Shown here: positions 25,705-34,037 of the stretch, piece by piece
Layout of the letters: every line of letters begins with the position of its first letter
How positions within the stretch are numbered: the stretch's first letter is position 1
Origin: Brockia lithotrophica
GTDB lineage: Bacteria > Bacillota > Bacilli > Thermicanales > DSM-22653
Length of the DNA: 64,000 bases
Assembly: GCA_003050565.1 (NCBI GenBank)
Contig: PEBW01000002.1
Coordinates: 285,604 to 349,603, forward strand
Direction: 5' to 3'
The notes under the pieces: model-generated
What the model was told of the DNA's origin: nothing
What the model saw: the letters and a program-made list of their open reading frames with translations, nothing else
Database searches by the model: none
Program-made: the position numbers and the translations under genes

Positions 25705-27498
25705 TCACGCACCCCTCCAAGGAAGGGGCTGACCTTTGAACTCCTCCAGATCTTCGATTTTGCGGGCGGCGTAGAGGGCCGCATACCGCCCCTTTCGGGC
25801 GAGAAGTTCGGCGTGCGTCCCCCGCTCGACTACGCGCCCTTCGTCCAAGACGATGACCTCGTCGGCGACCCTCGCGAGCCGCAGGCGGTGAACGACCGCG
25901 ACGATCGTCCGCCGCCCCCTTTCCTCCCGCAGGACGCGGAGGAGGCGTTCCTCCGTCCAAGCGTCCAGGTGCGCGGTGACCTCGTCGAGGAGGAGGAGCG
26001 CGGGATCGCGGAGGAGGGCGCGCGCAAGGGCGAGGAGGTGGCGTTCTCCCGAGGATAGGCGTGAACCGGCCTCTCCAACGGGGGTGGAAATCCCGTTCGG
26101 AAGGCGCCCGAGGAGCCCCCCCAAACCGACCCGACGGAGGACCTGCTCTACATCCTGCTCCGGGTAAGGGTCGTACAGGCGTACGTTGAACGCGAGGCTG
26201 CCGGCAAAAAGCACGGGCTCCTGTTCCACGAGGGCGATGCGGCGGACGAACTCCTCCTCCGGGAGCGCATCCAAGGGTACCCCGTCGAGGAAGATTCTAC
26301 CGCGCGTCGGCGCGTACATCCGAAGGAGCAGGCGGAGGAAGGTCGACTTTCCGCTCCCCGTGCGCCCGACGACGGCCACAAAGCTTCCCGGGGGAACGTC
26401 CGCGTCGATCCCGCGCAGCGCCCACGTCGCGCCGTCGTAGGTAAACCACACGTCGGAAAAGCGCACGTGGGCTGCCGTACGGCCTTCCCTGCGACCCGCC
26501 GGCGGAAGTCGTCCGGCGGGCTTCCCGTCCCCTCCTTCTTCCCGTTCGTCGAGGTAGGCGAATACCCGCTCGGCGGACGCCGCGGCGTGCTGAACCACCG
26601 CCATCTGGGCGACCGTCTCGGCGATCGGCTCAAAGAGGCGCCCGACGTAGGTGAGGAAGGCGTAGAGCACGCCCACCTCCACGGCACCGCGCAAGGAAGC
26701 GGCACCGAAGAAGGCGACGATCCCCGCGAGCGTCGCGAGCGAGAGAAGATCGATGAAGGGACGTCCGAGAAGGGCGTGGAGGACGACCTGGCGCGAGAGC
26801 TCACGCCGCAGGGACTCCACACGCTCGCGAAAATCCGCGAGAAAACGCTCCTCCAAGCGAAAGGCGCGGACGACGGTGAGCCCCCCGAGGACGTCCTGGA
26901 GGAAGGCGGAAACCTCCGCCGACCGCGCCCGTACGCGGCGGTACAGGGGGATGAGGAGCGAGCCGTACAGCCAGAGCACGAACCCGAGGAGGGGAAGCAA
27001 GGCGGCCAGGAAGAGGGCGAGGCGGCGATCGAGGAGGAACATCGCCGCGAGCACGCCCGTGAGGTACACGGCGCTGTACACGATGTATCCGAGGGCGAAG
27101 AGGAGAAACTCCTTGAGGGCCTCCGTGTCGGAGAGGACGCGAGAGACGAGTTCGCCCGGGGGGCGGCGGCGAAAGGCCGCCCACGGGAGGCGGAACGTCT
27201 TGGCCAACAACTCCTCCCTGAGGCGGAGGATCACCCGCAGGGCGACCTCGCCCAGGCGGAGGTATTGGAGGTAGTGAAGGGCCCCAGAAGCGGCCAAAGC
27301 CGCGAGGTAAAGGACGGAAAGCGCGAGAAGGGGCGCGGGATCGAAGTTCCCCGGAGCGATGTAGCGATCCAGGGCTACGCGCACGAGCATGGGACCCGCC
27401 ACGTCGAAGCCCGTGGCCAGGAGGAGAAAACCTAAGCCGGAGCCGAGCGTTCGCCATTCCTGCCGAAGGTATGCGCCGAGTCGTACGAGAGCGCGCAT
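25705..27498 (-). CDS. ABC exporter half-transporter with canonical Walker B (subunit B)
   Basis: The 597-residue protein has an N-terminal six-helix exporter domain (about 1-310) and a C-terminal nucleotide-binding domain. The latter shows Walker A GRTGSGKST, LVEQEPVLFAGSLAFNVRLY, a non-standard signature LSSGERHLLALARAL, Walker B LLLLDEVTAHLD with the catalytic glutamate, and an H-loop VAVVHRL. The partner gene has the complementary pattern, so the two should form a BmrCD/YheIH-like heterodimer exporting drugs, lipids or peptides. The ATG follows GGAGGG. It lies 143 bases after its partner. Confidence 0.93.
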   Translation of the reverse strand: MRALVRLGAYLRQEWRTLGSGLGFLLLATGFDVAGPMLVRVALDRYIAPGNFDPAPLLALSVLYLAALAASGALHYLQYLRLGEVALRVILRLREELLAKTFRLPWAAFRRRPPGELVSRVLSDTEALKEFLLFALGYIVYSAVYLTGVLAAMFLLDRRLALFLAALLPLLGFVLWLYGSLLIPLYRRVRARSAEVSAFLQDVLGGLTVVRAFRLEERFLADFRERVESLRRELSRQVVLHALLGRPFIDLLSLATLAGIVAFFGAASLRGAVEVGVLYAFLTYVGRLFEPIAETVAQMAVVQHAAASAERVFAYLDEREEGGDGKPAGRLPPAGRREGRTAAHVRFSDVWFTYDGATWALRGIDADVPPGSFVAVVGRTGSGKSTFLRLLLRMYAPTRGRIFLDGVPLDALPEEEFVRRIALVEQEPVLFAGSLAFNVRLYDPYPEQDVEQVLRRVGLGGLLGRLPNGISTPVGEAGSRLSSGERHLLALARALLRDPALLLLDEVTAHLDAWTEERLLRVLREERGRRTIVAVVHRLRLARVADEVIVLDEGRVVERGTHAELLARKGRYAALYAARKIEDLEEFKGQPLPWRGA

Positions 27499-27641
27499 CC
27501 GATCCCTCCACGTCTCGGTTCGCCCGTCGGGCTTGCCGGAAGTCGACGCCTTTGCCGGAACGCGCGATCTCCTTCCGCGCGTCGACCTCCACGGGCATTC
27601 CCGGTGTGGTGCACGACCCGCCCCCGACGCGCCTTTCCGCC

Positions 27642-29438
27642 CTATTCCCCTTCTCCCCGGGTCCTGGAACGTTCCCCCTCGAGGAGGGTGTCCACGAGCT
27701 GCTCTTCGGCGCGAAAGAGCCGCCGATAGGGGGCGTAGGTCGCCACGAGTTCCGCGTGCGTCCCCCAAGCCGCCACGCGCCCCTGGCGCAAGATGACGAT
27801 TCGGTTTACATGAGGAAGGACGAGGAGGCGGTGCGTGACGAGGAGGACGGTCTTTCCGCGAAGCGCGGGGAGAAGCCGCCGCCAGATGCGAAGTTCCGTG
27901 AGGACGTCTACGCTCGCGAGAGGGTCGTCGAAGAGGAATAGCGGCGGGTCGACGAGAAGAGCACGGGCGAGGGCGAGGCGCGCCGCCTGACCGCCGGACA
28001 AGCGCACGCCGTCCGGTCCGACCCGCGTGTCGTACTCCGCGGGAAGGCGGAGAATCTCCTCGTGGAGGTCCACAAGACGCGCCACGCGCTCTAGTTCCTC
28101 GCGAGAAGCGCCTCCCTTCCCCAGGGCGAGGTTTTCGGCGATCGTCCCCCGAAACACCACGGGCTCCGGGGCGACGTATCCTACCGAAGCGCGAAGCGTG
28201 GCCAAGGCGTAGCGCCGGAGGGGAATTCCCCCCCACGTCACTTCTCCGGAAACAGGCTCGATCTCCCGCAGGACGAGGCGGAGGAGTGTGGACTTTCCGG
28301 CGCCGGAAGGTCCGAGGATGGCGAGGATCTCCCCCTCTTCGACCGCGAAGCTGACGTCTTCAAGGGAAGGCACGTCCGCCTCGGGGTAGCGGTAGGTGAC
28401 GGAAGAAAAGACGAGCCTTCCCGACGGAGGCTCGCGCAGGGCATCGGGAGCGTCGACGATTTCCGGCTGACGTTCCAGGATTTTCCCGATCCGGTCGTAA
28501 GAAGCGGCTCCTCGTTCGAGGAGGTTGAAGAGGTACCCCAGAGCGAGCATCGGCCAGACGAATTGCCCGAGGTAGGCGAGAAAGGCGGCAAGCTCTCCGT
28601 AGGTGAGGACTCCGCGGGCGACGAGAAAACTCCCCGTGGAGAGAGCGAGAAAGAAGGAGAGGCCGGTCAACCCGCCGATCACCGGGTAGTAGAGGGCGTC
28701 TACCTCCAGGGCCGCGCGGCCCTTATGCGCAACATCCCGCGCCGCACGGGCGAAGGCAGCAAGCGCGTGTCCCCTCTGGCCGTAGGCGCGGAGGACTTCC
28801 ATCCCGCGAACGGTCTCTTCTACCCGCGCGCTCAAGGCGGCATACCCATCCTGGGCTTCATCGAAGCGGCGGTAGAGGAGGTCGCCGAGGCGGCGCGACA
28901 CCCAGGCGAGAAGAGGCATGGGTACGAGCGCCACGAGGGCGAGGGGTGCGCTCGTTCCCACAAGCGCCGCGAGCAAAAGTCCCCCCATGACCACCGAGTC
29001 GAGAAGCGTGAGCACGCCCATGGAGAGCGCCTGTTCCACGGCCTCCACGTCGTTTGCGAAGTACGCGAGGAGGTCGCCGCGGCGCCGCCGGGAAAAGAAC
29101 GAAGGCCCCAGACGGAGGAGGTGGGCGAAGAGTTCTGCCCTGAGACGGGCGCCGATTCGGTAGGCGGGAAGAAACAGGAGCCTGCGCCAAAGGTAGCGCA
29201 GGCCGTAGGCGGACAACGCAACGGCCACGAGAGCGAGAACCGTCCGAACGAGGAACGCCCGAGTAACCGTCCCCGTGACGATGCGGTCGACGGCCTGGCC
29301 GACGAGAACCGGCGGGAGGAGGGTGACGAGGTCGACGAGGAAGAGGAAACCCGCGCCCCACAGGTAGCTCCTACGTTCTTCCCTCCAGGCTCGGCCGAGG
29401 AGGCCGCGGATCCCCCACCGGGCTTCCCGACCGTTCAC
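27642..29438 (-). CDS. ABC exporter half-transporter with degenerate Walker B (subunit A)
   Basis: The 598-residue half-transporter has six membrane helices followed by an ATPase domain with Walker A GPSGAGKST, a canonical signature LSGGQAARLALARALL, Walker B LFLFDDPLASVD and H-loop LLVTHRLLV. Aspartate replaces the usual catalytic glutamate after Walker B, the hallmark of the degenerate subunit in heterodimeric exporters. The GTG start overlaps the preceding unknown gene by four bases (GTGA), with AAAGGA upstream. It is the middle gene of a three-gene operon. Confidence 0.93.
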   Translation of the reverse strand: MNGREARWGIRGLLGRAWREERRSYLWGAGFLFLVDLVTLLPPVLVGQAVDRIVTGTVTRAFLVRTVLALVAVALSAYGLRYLWRRLLFLPAYRIGARLRAELFAHLLRLGPSFFSRRRRGDLLAYFANDVEAVEQALSMGVLTLLDSVVMGGLLLAALVGTSAPLALVALVPMPLLAWVSRRLGDLLYRRFDEAQDGYAALSARVEETVRGMEVLRAYGQRGHALAAFARAARDVAHKGRAALEVDALYYPVIGGLTGLSFFLALSTGSFLVARGVLTYGELAAFLAYLGQFVWPMLALGYLFNLLERGAASYDRIGKILERQPEIVDAPDALREPPSGRLVFSSVTYRYPEADVPSLEDVSFAVEEGEILAILGPSGAGKSTLLRLVLREIEPVSGEVTWGGIPLRRYALATLRASVGYVAPEPVVFRGTIAENLALGKGGASREELERVARLVDLHEEILRLPAEYDTRVGPDGVRLSGGQAARLALARALLVDPPLFLFDDPLASVDVLTELRIWRRLLPALRGKTVLLVTHRLLVLPHVNRIVILRQGRVAAWGTHAELVATYAPYRRLFRAEEQLVDTLLEGERSRTRGEGE

Positions 29439-30406
29439 GTGTCCTTTGGACCCCCGTCTTCCCGCTCTTGCCTCTCCCAGAACGTGGGAGGGAGCTTCCC
29501 CACCGTCTCGAGGAGCACGTCGTACAGGGAAACCCCCTTGGGGATCCGCACCCACTCATCTTCCTCGTCCACGGGGAAGCCGTATCGGCGAAAGACCTCC
29601 TCGGCGGTGAGCTTTTCGTCGCGAAGCCGGCGCATCGCCCGACGCCAGCGCGGGATGTGGGGGCCGTGGTAGTCCACCAAAATCTCCCATTTCTCGCGGT
29701 CGAGGGCGAGCACGCAGTCGAGCATGTCCCGGACGACTTCCGCCGTCGCCCCTTGGGCGCCGGGTTCGAAGAGGCGCTGCCGGAAGACGTTCTTGATGAG
29801 CGCCTCCTCGCTGAATTCGAGGAGAAACGGGGGCATCACGTAGCCCACGGGATAGGCGGAACGTAGCGCCTGCATGGGTTCCCGGGACGTCCCCTCCAGC
29901 GCCTCGAGGAGGAGTTTGCGAAGGCGCGGGACGTTTTCCCGCACGTAGCGCTCGGGGTCGCGGGCTTCCACGGGCACCTCGTAGCCCCACGGGAGGTTTG
30001 CCCTCTGCCCGGCGGCGATGCGCGTCACCCGCCCCACGCTGTAGGTCACGAGGTGGTCGTATACGGGCTTTCCTACCCCCACGTAGAGAAAGAGCACCGT
30101 CTCGCCGCGGATGGGTTCGTAGGAATGCTCCGCCGCGACCATCCGCTTCAAAAAACGCGTACGGTTGCCGAGGTCGTGGTACTTCCCCAGGTAGAGTCCC
30201 GCCTTAAAGGCGCTCACGAGGCGCCCCCGATCCGTACTGCGGAGCGCCACGACGCGCCCGCGCTGCACGACGCGCTCTCCTTGGGCGACAAAGATCTCGT
30301 TGATGTGGCGCTCGAGGTCGTCCAAATAGGCGTGGAGCGGTAGGATGTCGTCGAAGAGGTAAAGGCGCGGATGGCCGAAGATGGCCTCCCGGTCGAAGCG
30401 AAACAC
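29435..30406 (-). CDS. hypothetical protein preceding the heterodimeric ABC exporter
   Basis: I do not recognise this 323-residue protein. It appears soluble and basic/aromatic, with no signal peptide or membrane helix. Notable segments are LYLFDDILPLHAYLDDLERH, an SYEPIRGETVLFLYVGVG stretch, a region of paired charged residues (DPERYVRENVPRLRKLLLEA) and a C-terminal DEEDEWVRIPKGVSLYDVL. The GTG at 30406 is chosen because GGGAGG lies 7 bases upstream; a longer frame would read through an upstream repeat. Its stop overlaps the ABC subunit A start, so it is translationally coupled to the exporter and may serve it. Confidence 0.75.
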   Translation of the reverse strand: MFRFDREAIFGHPRLYLFDDILPLHAYLDDLERHINEIFVAQGERVVQRGRVVALRSTDRGRLVSAFKAGLYLGKYHDLGNRTRFLKRMVAAEHSYEPIRGETVLFLYVGVGKPVYDHLVTYSVGRVTRIAAGQRANLPWGYEVPVEARDPERYVRENVPRLRKLLLEALEGTSREPMQALRSAYPVGYVMPPFLLEFSEEALIKNVFRQRLFEPGAQGATAEVVRDMLDCVLALDREKWEILVDYHGPHIPRWRRAMRRLRDEKLTAEEVFRRYGFPVDEEDEWVRIPKGVSLYDVLLETVGKLPPTFWERQEREDGGPKDT

Positions 30407-30417
30407 GGCATATCCTC

Positions 30418-30514
30418 CCGGCAACAGAACACAGGTTTTCTCCCGAGGCTCGTCGTCCGGACGCGTTTGAGATCGAGGAGGAGGCCGGCAACAGAACACG
30501 GGTTTTCTCGCGAG
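30418..30514 (-). repeat. 30-bp direct repeat pair in the leader of the exporter operon
   Basis: Two copies (30418-30447 and 30485-30514) differ at only two positions and are 67 bases apart. On the leftward strand each contains GAGAAAACC, a GTGTTCTGTTGCCGG block and a CTCG-n-GAG palindrome at its 5' edge. They lie just before the unknown gene's start, where operators or leader elements would be expected. Confidence 0.75.
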
Positions 30515-30596
30515 ACCCGGTTCCCGAAGAGCGGGTACGACTTCCTACCCGGAACCGCAGAACCTACCGCCGCGCAATGGGAGGGAAGTCGGGCCT

Positions 30597-31526
30597 TTAT
30601 CCGCCCAAAGCACCCGAAGCGCGCTCCCCGCGCGTGCGTTTGGGCGCCTCGCGCAGGATGCGTTCGAGGTCGAGGGCGACGTCGCGCGGGAGCCTTCCCC
30701 CGAACAGGAGGTCGACGAGGGCGACGTACACCCCTTCTTCGTTGTTCGAAAGCGTGACGTAGTCCGCGCGCTCTTTGACCTCCGGCGGGCTGTTTCCCAT
30801 GGCGACGCCGACGCCCGCCAGGGAAAGCATCTCGAGATCGTTGTAGTAGTTGCCAACGGCGATCACCTGCTCGGGGGAAAGCCCGAGTTCCCGAAGGGCG
30901 GAGCGCAGGCCGTTCCCTTTGTTGGCCTCCGGGTGCACGAAGTCGATGTACGTCTCCCCGCTCTTCACCACCCGGAAACGATCGCCAAAGCGTTCCGCGA
31001 GCTCCGCGTGAACCGCATCCAACTCCTCGGGCGGAACGAGGACGGAAAGCTTGACGATCGGATCCCGCAGGTCCCGCCAGTTATCGATCACCTTGGGCTC
31101 TGCAAAGTACGCCGCGTAGAGGGGGACGAGCTCCGGACGTACCTCCTGTACGTACAGGTCGTAGGGGGTATTCACGTCAAACGGCAGGCGGCGCCGCTCA
31201 AGGGTTTCGATGACCTCGAGGAAGTCTTCCACGGGATAGCCGTAGAGAGCGTACATTTCCCCCCGCGGGTGGTAGAAGTTGAAGGCGCCGTTGTGCACGA
31301 CGAGTGGTCCTTCGCCCCGGATCATCTCCATGTAGGGCACCACTCCTGCGGGATTGCGGCCCGAACAGAGACAGACCTTTTTCCTCGCTTCGCGCACGAG
31401 CCAGGTGAGAAGCGCCCGGGTGCGCGGCGGGAGGCGGAACTGATCGTCGATGAGCGTTCCGTCCACGTCAAGGGCGAGAAGCCGCACGTCGTCCAGAGAG
31501 AGGCGGAGCGCACGTCTGTCCCGCAT
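30597..31526 (-). CDS. HAD-superfamily Cof-type phosphatase
   Basis: The 309-residue protein has HAD motif I LALDVDGTLIDD, motif II in the CLCSGRNPAGV region, the lysine in EANKGNGLRSAL, and motif IV IAVGNYYNDLEML, followed by AMGNSPPEVKERADYVT. In motif IV the first Asp of the usual GDxxND is replaced by Asn. A large C2-type cap lies in the middle. Such enzymes dephosphorylate sugar phosphates, nucleotides or flavin intermediates. The second ATG of ATG-GCC-ATG has the better spacing to AAAGGGGGGG. It is downstream of the Fis-type regulator on the same strand, 29 bases away. Confidence 0.9.
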   Translation of the reverse strand: MRDRRALRLSLDDVRLLALDVDGTLIDDQFRLPPRTRALLTWLVREARKKVCLCSGRNPAGVVPYMEMIRGEGPLVVHNGAFNFYHPRGEMYALYGYPVEDFLEVIETLERRRLPFDVNTPYDLYVQEVRPELVPLYAAYFAEPKVIDNWRDLRDPIVKLSVLVPPEELDAVHAELAERFGDRFRVVKSGETYIDFVHPEANKGNGLRSALRELGLSPEQVIAVGNYYNDLEMLSLAGVGVAMGNSPPEVKERADYVTLSNNEEGVYVALVDLLFGGRLPRDVALDLERILREAPKRTRGERASGALGG

Positions 31527-31555
31527 GGCCATCCCCCCCTTTGGGAAAATACGCC

Positions 31556-32113
31556 TCACTGCGGTTTCCCCTGGGTCATCTCCCCTTGGTCCACGAGGCC
31601 GAAATCCCGCAGCTTGTTGTACAAGGTCCGCGAGCTGATCCCCAGAGCTTCGGCGGTCTTGCGGCGGTTGCCGGAAAAGAGTTCGAGCACGGAGAGGATG
31701 TGCCTCCGTTCCACCTCCGCCAAGGAAAGGGGCGAAGGCTCTTCGCGCTTTTCCCGGAGCTCCTGCACGACTACGGCGCGGAGCTGCTCGGGCGTCACGG
31801 GCCACTCGAGGTATTCGCTCGCGCCGGCCTTCATCGCCGCCACCGCTTCCCGCACGCTGGGCTTCGGCGAAACGTAGAGAAGGCGCACGAGGTAGTCGAG
31901 GTCGTGCAGGCGCTTCACCGCCGTGAGCCCGTCGACATCGGCGAGTTCCGGCCACAGAAGGAGGATGTCGTACCGCCGCCAGCGCAGATGCTTGCTCGCC
32001 TCCGCAAAACCCTCTGCGTAGTGAACCTCCGTGCCCGTGCGGAGGAGGGCCTCCTGTACGAAGAGAAAGAAATCGGCTTTCTTTCCGACGGCCAGGAGGA
32101 GGCTCCGCCGCAT
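31556..32113 (-). CDS. Fis-type DNA-binding regulator with degenerate receiver domain
   Basis: The 185-residue protein has a receiver-like domain (about 1-120) and a C-terminal Fis/NtrC-type helix-turn-helix (VERRHILSVLELFSGNRRKTA, ALGISSRTLYNKLRDFGL). In the receiver, the phosphorylated aspartate position reads DILLLWPEL (Trp54), the conserved lysine position reads YLEWPVTPEQL (Trp104), and the N-terminal acidic pair is VGKK. It therefore cannot be a normal phospho-acceptor. Architecture is otherwise like PrrA/ActR-type regulators. The ATG at 32113 follows AAAGGGGG. No histidine kinase is nearby; the HAD gene follows and an HtrA-like protease gene is divergent. Confidence 0.88.
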   Translation of the reverse strand: MRRSLLLAVGKKADFFLFVQEALLRTGTEVHYAEGFAEASKHLRWRRYDILLLWPELADVDGLTAVKRLHDLDYLVRLLYVSPKPSVREAVAAMKAGASEYLEWPVTPEQLRAVVVQELREKREEPSPLSLAEVERRHILSVLELFSGNRRKTAEALGISSRTLYNKLRDFGLVDQGEMTQGKPQ

Positions 32114-32207
32114 CTCGCCGTACCCCCTTTGCCCAATCGCGATCTGCATTTCCCGCCGGCGAGGCGTTTGCACGTACGGCGCGTTCGAGAACGAGAAAGG
32201 CAGGGGT

Positions 32208-32236
32208 AGTATACCACAAAACAGGCAAAATGTGCA
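32208..32236 (-). promoter_or_regulatory. promoter of the pseudo-receiver regulator gene
   Basis: TGCACA (32236-32231), a 17-base spacer and TATACT (32213-32208) with an extended TG one base before it. It directs transcription leftward into the regulator and HAD genes. Confidence 0.65.
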
Positions 32237-32364
32237 CGTCCAATGAGAAAATTACACACATTCCTGGCCGCCGGGTCCCTCTTGACCCGGGGAGATCCCT
32301 TGCAGGCCATGGCCTGGGCAGAACGACGACCTCTTCCGTAGACATGGGAGGAGGGGGGATCGGC

Positions 32365-33213
32365 GTGAAGGCACCGAGACCGACGTGGAGCAGCCTCTTC
32401 GGTGAAAAAACCTCCTCCCGCGGAGCCGAAAACGGAAACGGGCGGCGACGGAGCGAAAAAATCTCCCCCTTGCGAATCCACCCGGAAAAGCAGGGAGCTC
32501 AAAGGAAGCACGGCTCAGCGCAGGAAGCCACACGGGCGCCCCATCCCGCAAACGTCTTCGTAGAGGTCGTCCGCAAGGTGCAAAACGGAGTAGTTGCCGT
32601 GCGCACGGTCGCCCGGGATAGGGATACCGTACCCCTTCCCTGGCCCTACTTCCCTTTTTTTCCCCCCGAGGAACGGCGCGACGTGATGCCGGGTACGCAG
32701 TTCGGATCGGGATTCGTGATCCATCCCCGCGGCTACGTCCTCACGAACGCGCACATCCTTACGCAGGCGGAAGAAATTCACGTCAAGGTGGGGCAGAAGA
32801 CGTTCCCGGCCCGCATCGCCTGGGAAGACCGCAGGCGCGACATCGCCGTCCTCGACGTTCGTCCTCCCCGTCGCCTGCACCCTTTACCCTTGGGAAGCTC
32901 CGAACGTACGGAGGTTGGGGAATGGGTTCTGGCCATCGGAAATCCCCTGGGACTGGAAAACACGGTGACCGTGGGGATCGTCTCGGCAAAACACCGGGCG
33001 TTTCGCACTCCGGAACACGACTACGAAGACGTCATCCAAACCGACGCGGCGATCAATCCCGGGAATTCCGGCGGCCCCCTCCTCAACCTCTACGGTGAAG
33101 TCGTGGGGGTGAACGCGGCGATCATCCGCCAGTCCCAATCCATCGGGTTTGCCATCGCCGTCGATCCCTTGAAGCCCCTCCTCCGACCGTTTCTCCCACC
33201 CGAACCGTCCTAA
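32365..33213 (+). CDS. HtrA-like serine protease without membrane anchor or PDZ domain
   Basis: The 282-residue protein has the trypsin-like HtrA core: TNAHI with His130, RRRDIAVLDV with Asp159, and INPGNSGGPLLN with Ser235, plus GSGFVIHPRGYVLTN, AIGNPLGLENTVTVGIVSA and GFAIAVDP. It stops right after the protease domain, so the PDZ domain of HtrA/DegP is absent. The N-terminal 65 residues are basic and low-complexity with no hydrophobic helix, so no secretion signal is visible. The GTG at 32365 follows GGAGGAGGGGGG; earlier ATGs have no better site. It is transcribed divergently from the pseudo-receiver gene. Confidence 0.88.
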   Translation: MKAPRPTWSSLFGEKTSSRGAENGNGRRRSEKISPLRIHPEKQGAQRKHGSAQEATRAPHPANVFVEVVRKVQNGVVAVRTVARDRDTVPLPWPYFPFFPPEERRDVMPGTQFGSGFVIHPRGYVLTNAHILTQAEEIHVKVGQKTFPARIAWEDRRRDIAVLDVRPPRRLHPLPLGSSERTEVGEWVLAIGNPLGLENTVTVGIVSAKHRAFRTPEHDYEDVIQTDAAINPGNSGGPLLNLYGEVVGVNAAIIRQSQSIGFAIAVDPLKPLLRPFLPPEPS

Positions 33214-33290
33214 GGGTAGGCGCGCATCTGGAAAGGCGCGCGCGGGAAGCGATCGTCTTCGCGCCGAAGACACGCCGAAAAGCCCCGCGA

Positions 33291-33872
33291 TCAAAAGAGC
33301 TTGGGCTCGCGCCCCTCCATGAGGCGGACGACGTTCCCGCGGTGAAGCCAGAGAATCGCGAAGGCGAGGAGAAAGGAAAGCGACACGAACAGGGGATCGC
33401 GCCCGGAAAAAGGGGCGACGAGGGCAAAGGCGACGGCAGCCGCCATGGAAGCCACCGACATCCGGCGCGTGAAAAGAAGGGCGAGCACGAAGGCGGCGGC
33501 TGCGACCGCCAGACCCCAAGGATGAAAGGCGAGGAGCACGCCGAGGGAGGTCGCCACCGCTTTTCCCCCGCGGAAGCCGAGAAAGGGCGAACGCACGTGA
33601 CCGAGGATTGCAGCCGCACCTACGGCGTAGGCGTACGCCGGAGCAGGCGAAAGGGGGGCGAAGAGGAGAACGGCCAGGTATCCCTTCCCCACGTCGCACA
33701 GGGCGGCCAAGACGGCGGCGAGGAGCCCGCCGCAGCGGTAGGCGTTCGTCGCCCCGACGTTTCCGCTCCCGCACGTCCGAACGTCGATGCCGCGCAGGAG
33801 CTTCACCCAGAGGTAGGAAAAAGGGATCCCTCCGAGAAGGTAGGCGGCGACGAGGCCGAAGAGTAGGCGAAT
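33291..33872 (-). CDS. plsY: glycerol-3-phosphate acyltransferase PlsY, apparent ATT start
   Basis: The membrane enzyme transfers acyl groups from acyl-phosphate to glycerol-3-phosphate, the first step of phospholipid synthesis. Signatures are LLGGIPFSYLWVKLLRGID, GSGNVGATNAYR, CDVGKGYLAVLL, GHVRSPFLGFRGGKAVATSLG and WLHRGNVVRLMEGRE. Starting at the ATT at 33872 gives 193 residues, the same length as B. subtilis PlsY, with GGGGAGGGG 6 bases upstream. The nearest standard in-frame start is GTG at 33914 without a ribosome site. I therefore infer a non-AUG start like that of infC. It is divergent from ddh. Confidence 0.9.
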   Translation of the reverse strand: MRLLFGLVAAYLLGGIPFSYLWVKLLRGIDVRTCGSGNVGATNAYRCGGLLAAVLAALCDVGKGYLAVLLFAPLSPAPAYAYAVGAAAILGHVRSPFLGFRGGKAVATSLGVLLAFHPWGLAVAAAAFVLALLFTRRMSVASMAAAVAFALVAPFSGRDPLFVSLSFLLAFAILWLHRGNVVRLMEGREPKLF

Positions 33873-33939
33873 GAAGATCCCCTCCCCGCACGGCAGGTGT
33901 CGTCCGGCGCACACGCCGACATGTGGCACTCTCAACCCT

Positions 33940-33967
33940 TTGGCGGCGCGCCCGGTAGGAGTATAAC
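33940..33967. promoter_or_regulatory. overlapping divergent promoters for plsY and ddh
   Basis: Rightward, TTGGCG (33940-33945), 16 bases and TATAAC (33962-33967) face ddh. Leftward, TATACT (33965-33960) with an extended TG faces plsY. The two -10 elements share the same bases, so the two genes would compete for polymerase. Confidence 0.45.
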
Positions 33968-34037
33968 AAAACTGGGGCCGTGCAAGTACCCGCCGCCCTC
34001 TCGTGTCGATCCGAAGGCGCCAAAGGAGGCCATGGGG

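Noticed and set aside
31556..32113. Sequencing error explaining loss of the receiver aspartate
   Set aside because: Both the Asp and Lys positions are clean TGG codons in an intact frame, and the acidic pair is also gone, so independent errors are unlikely.
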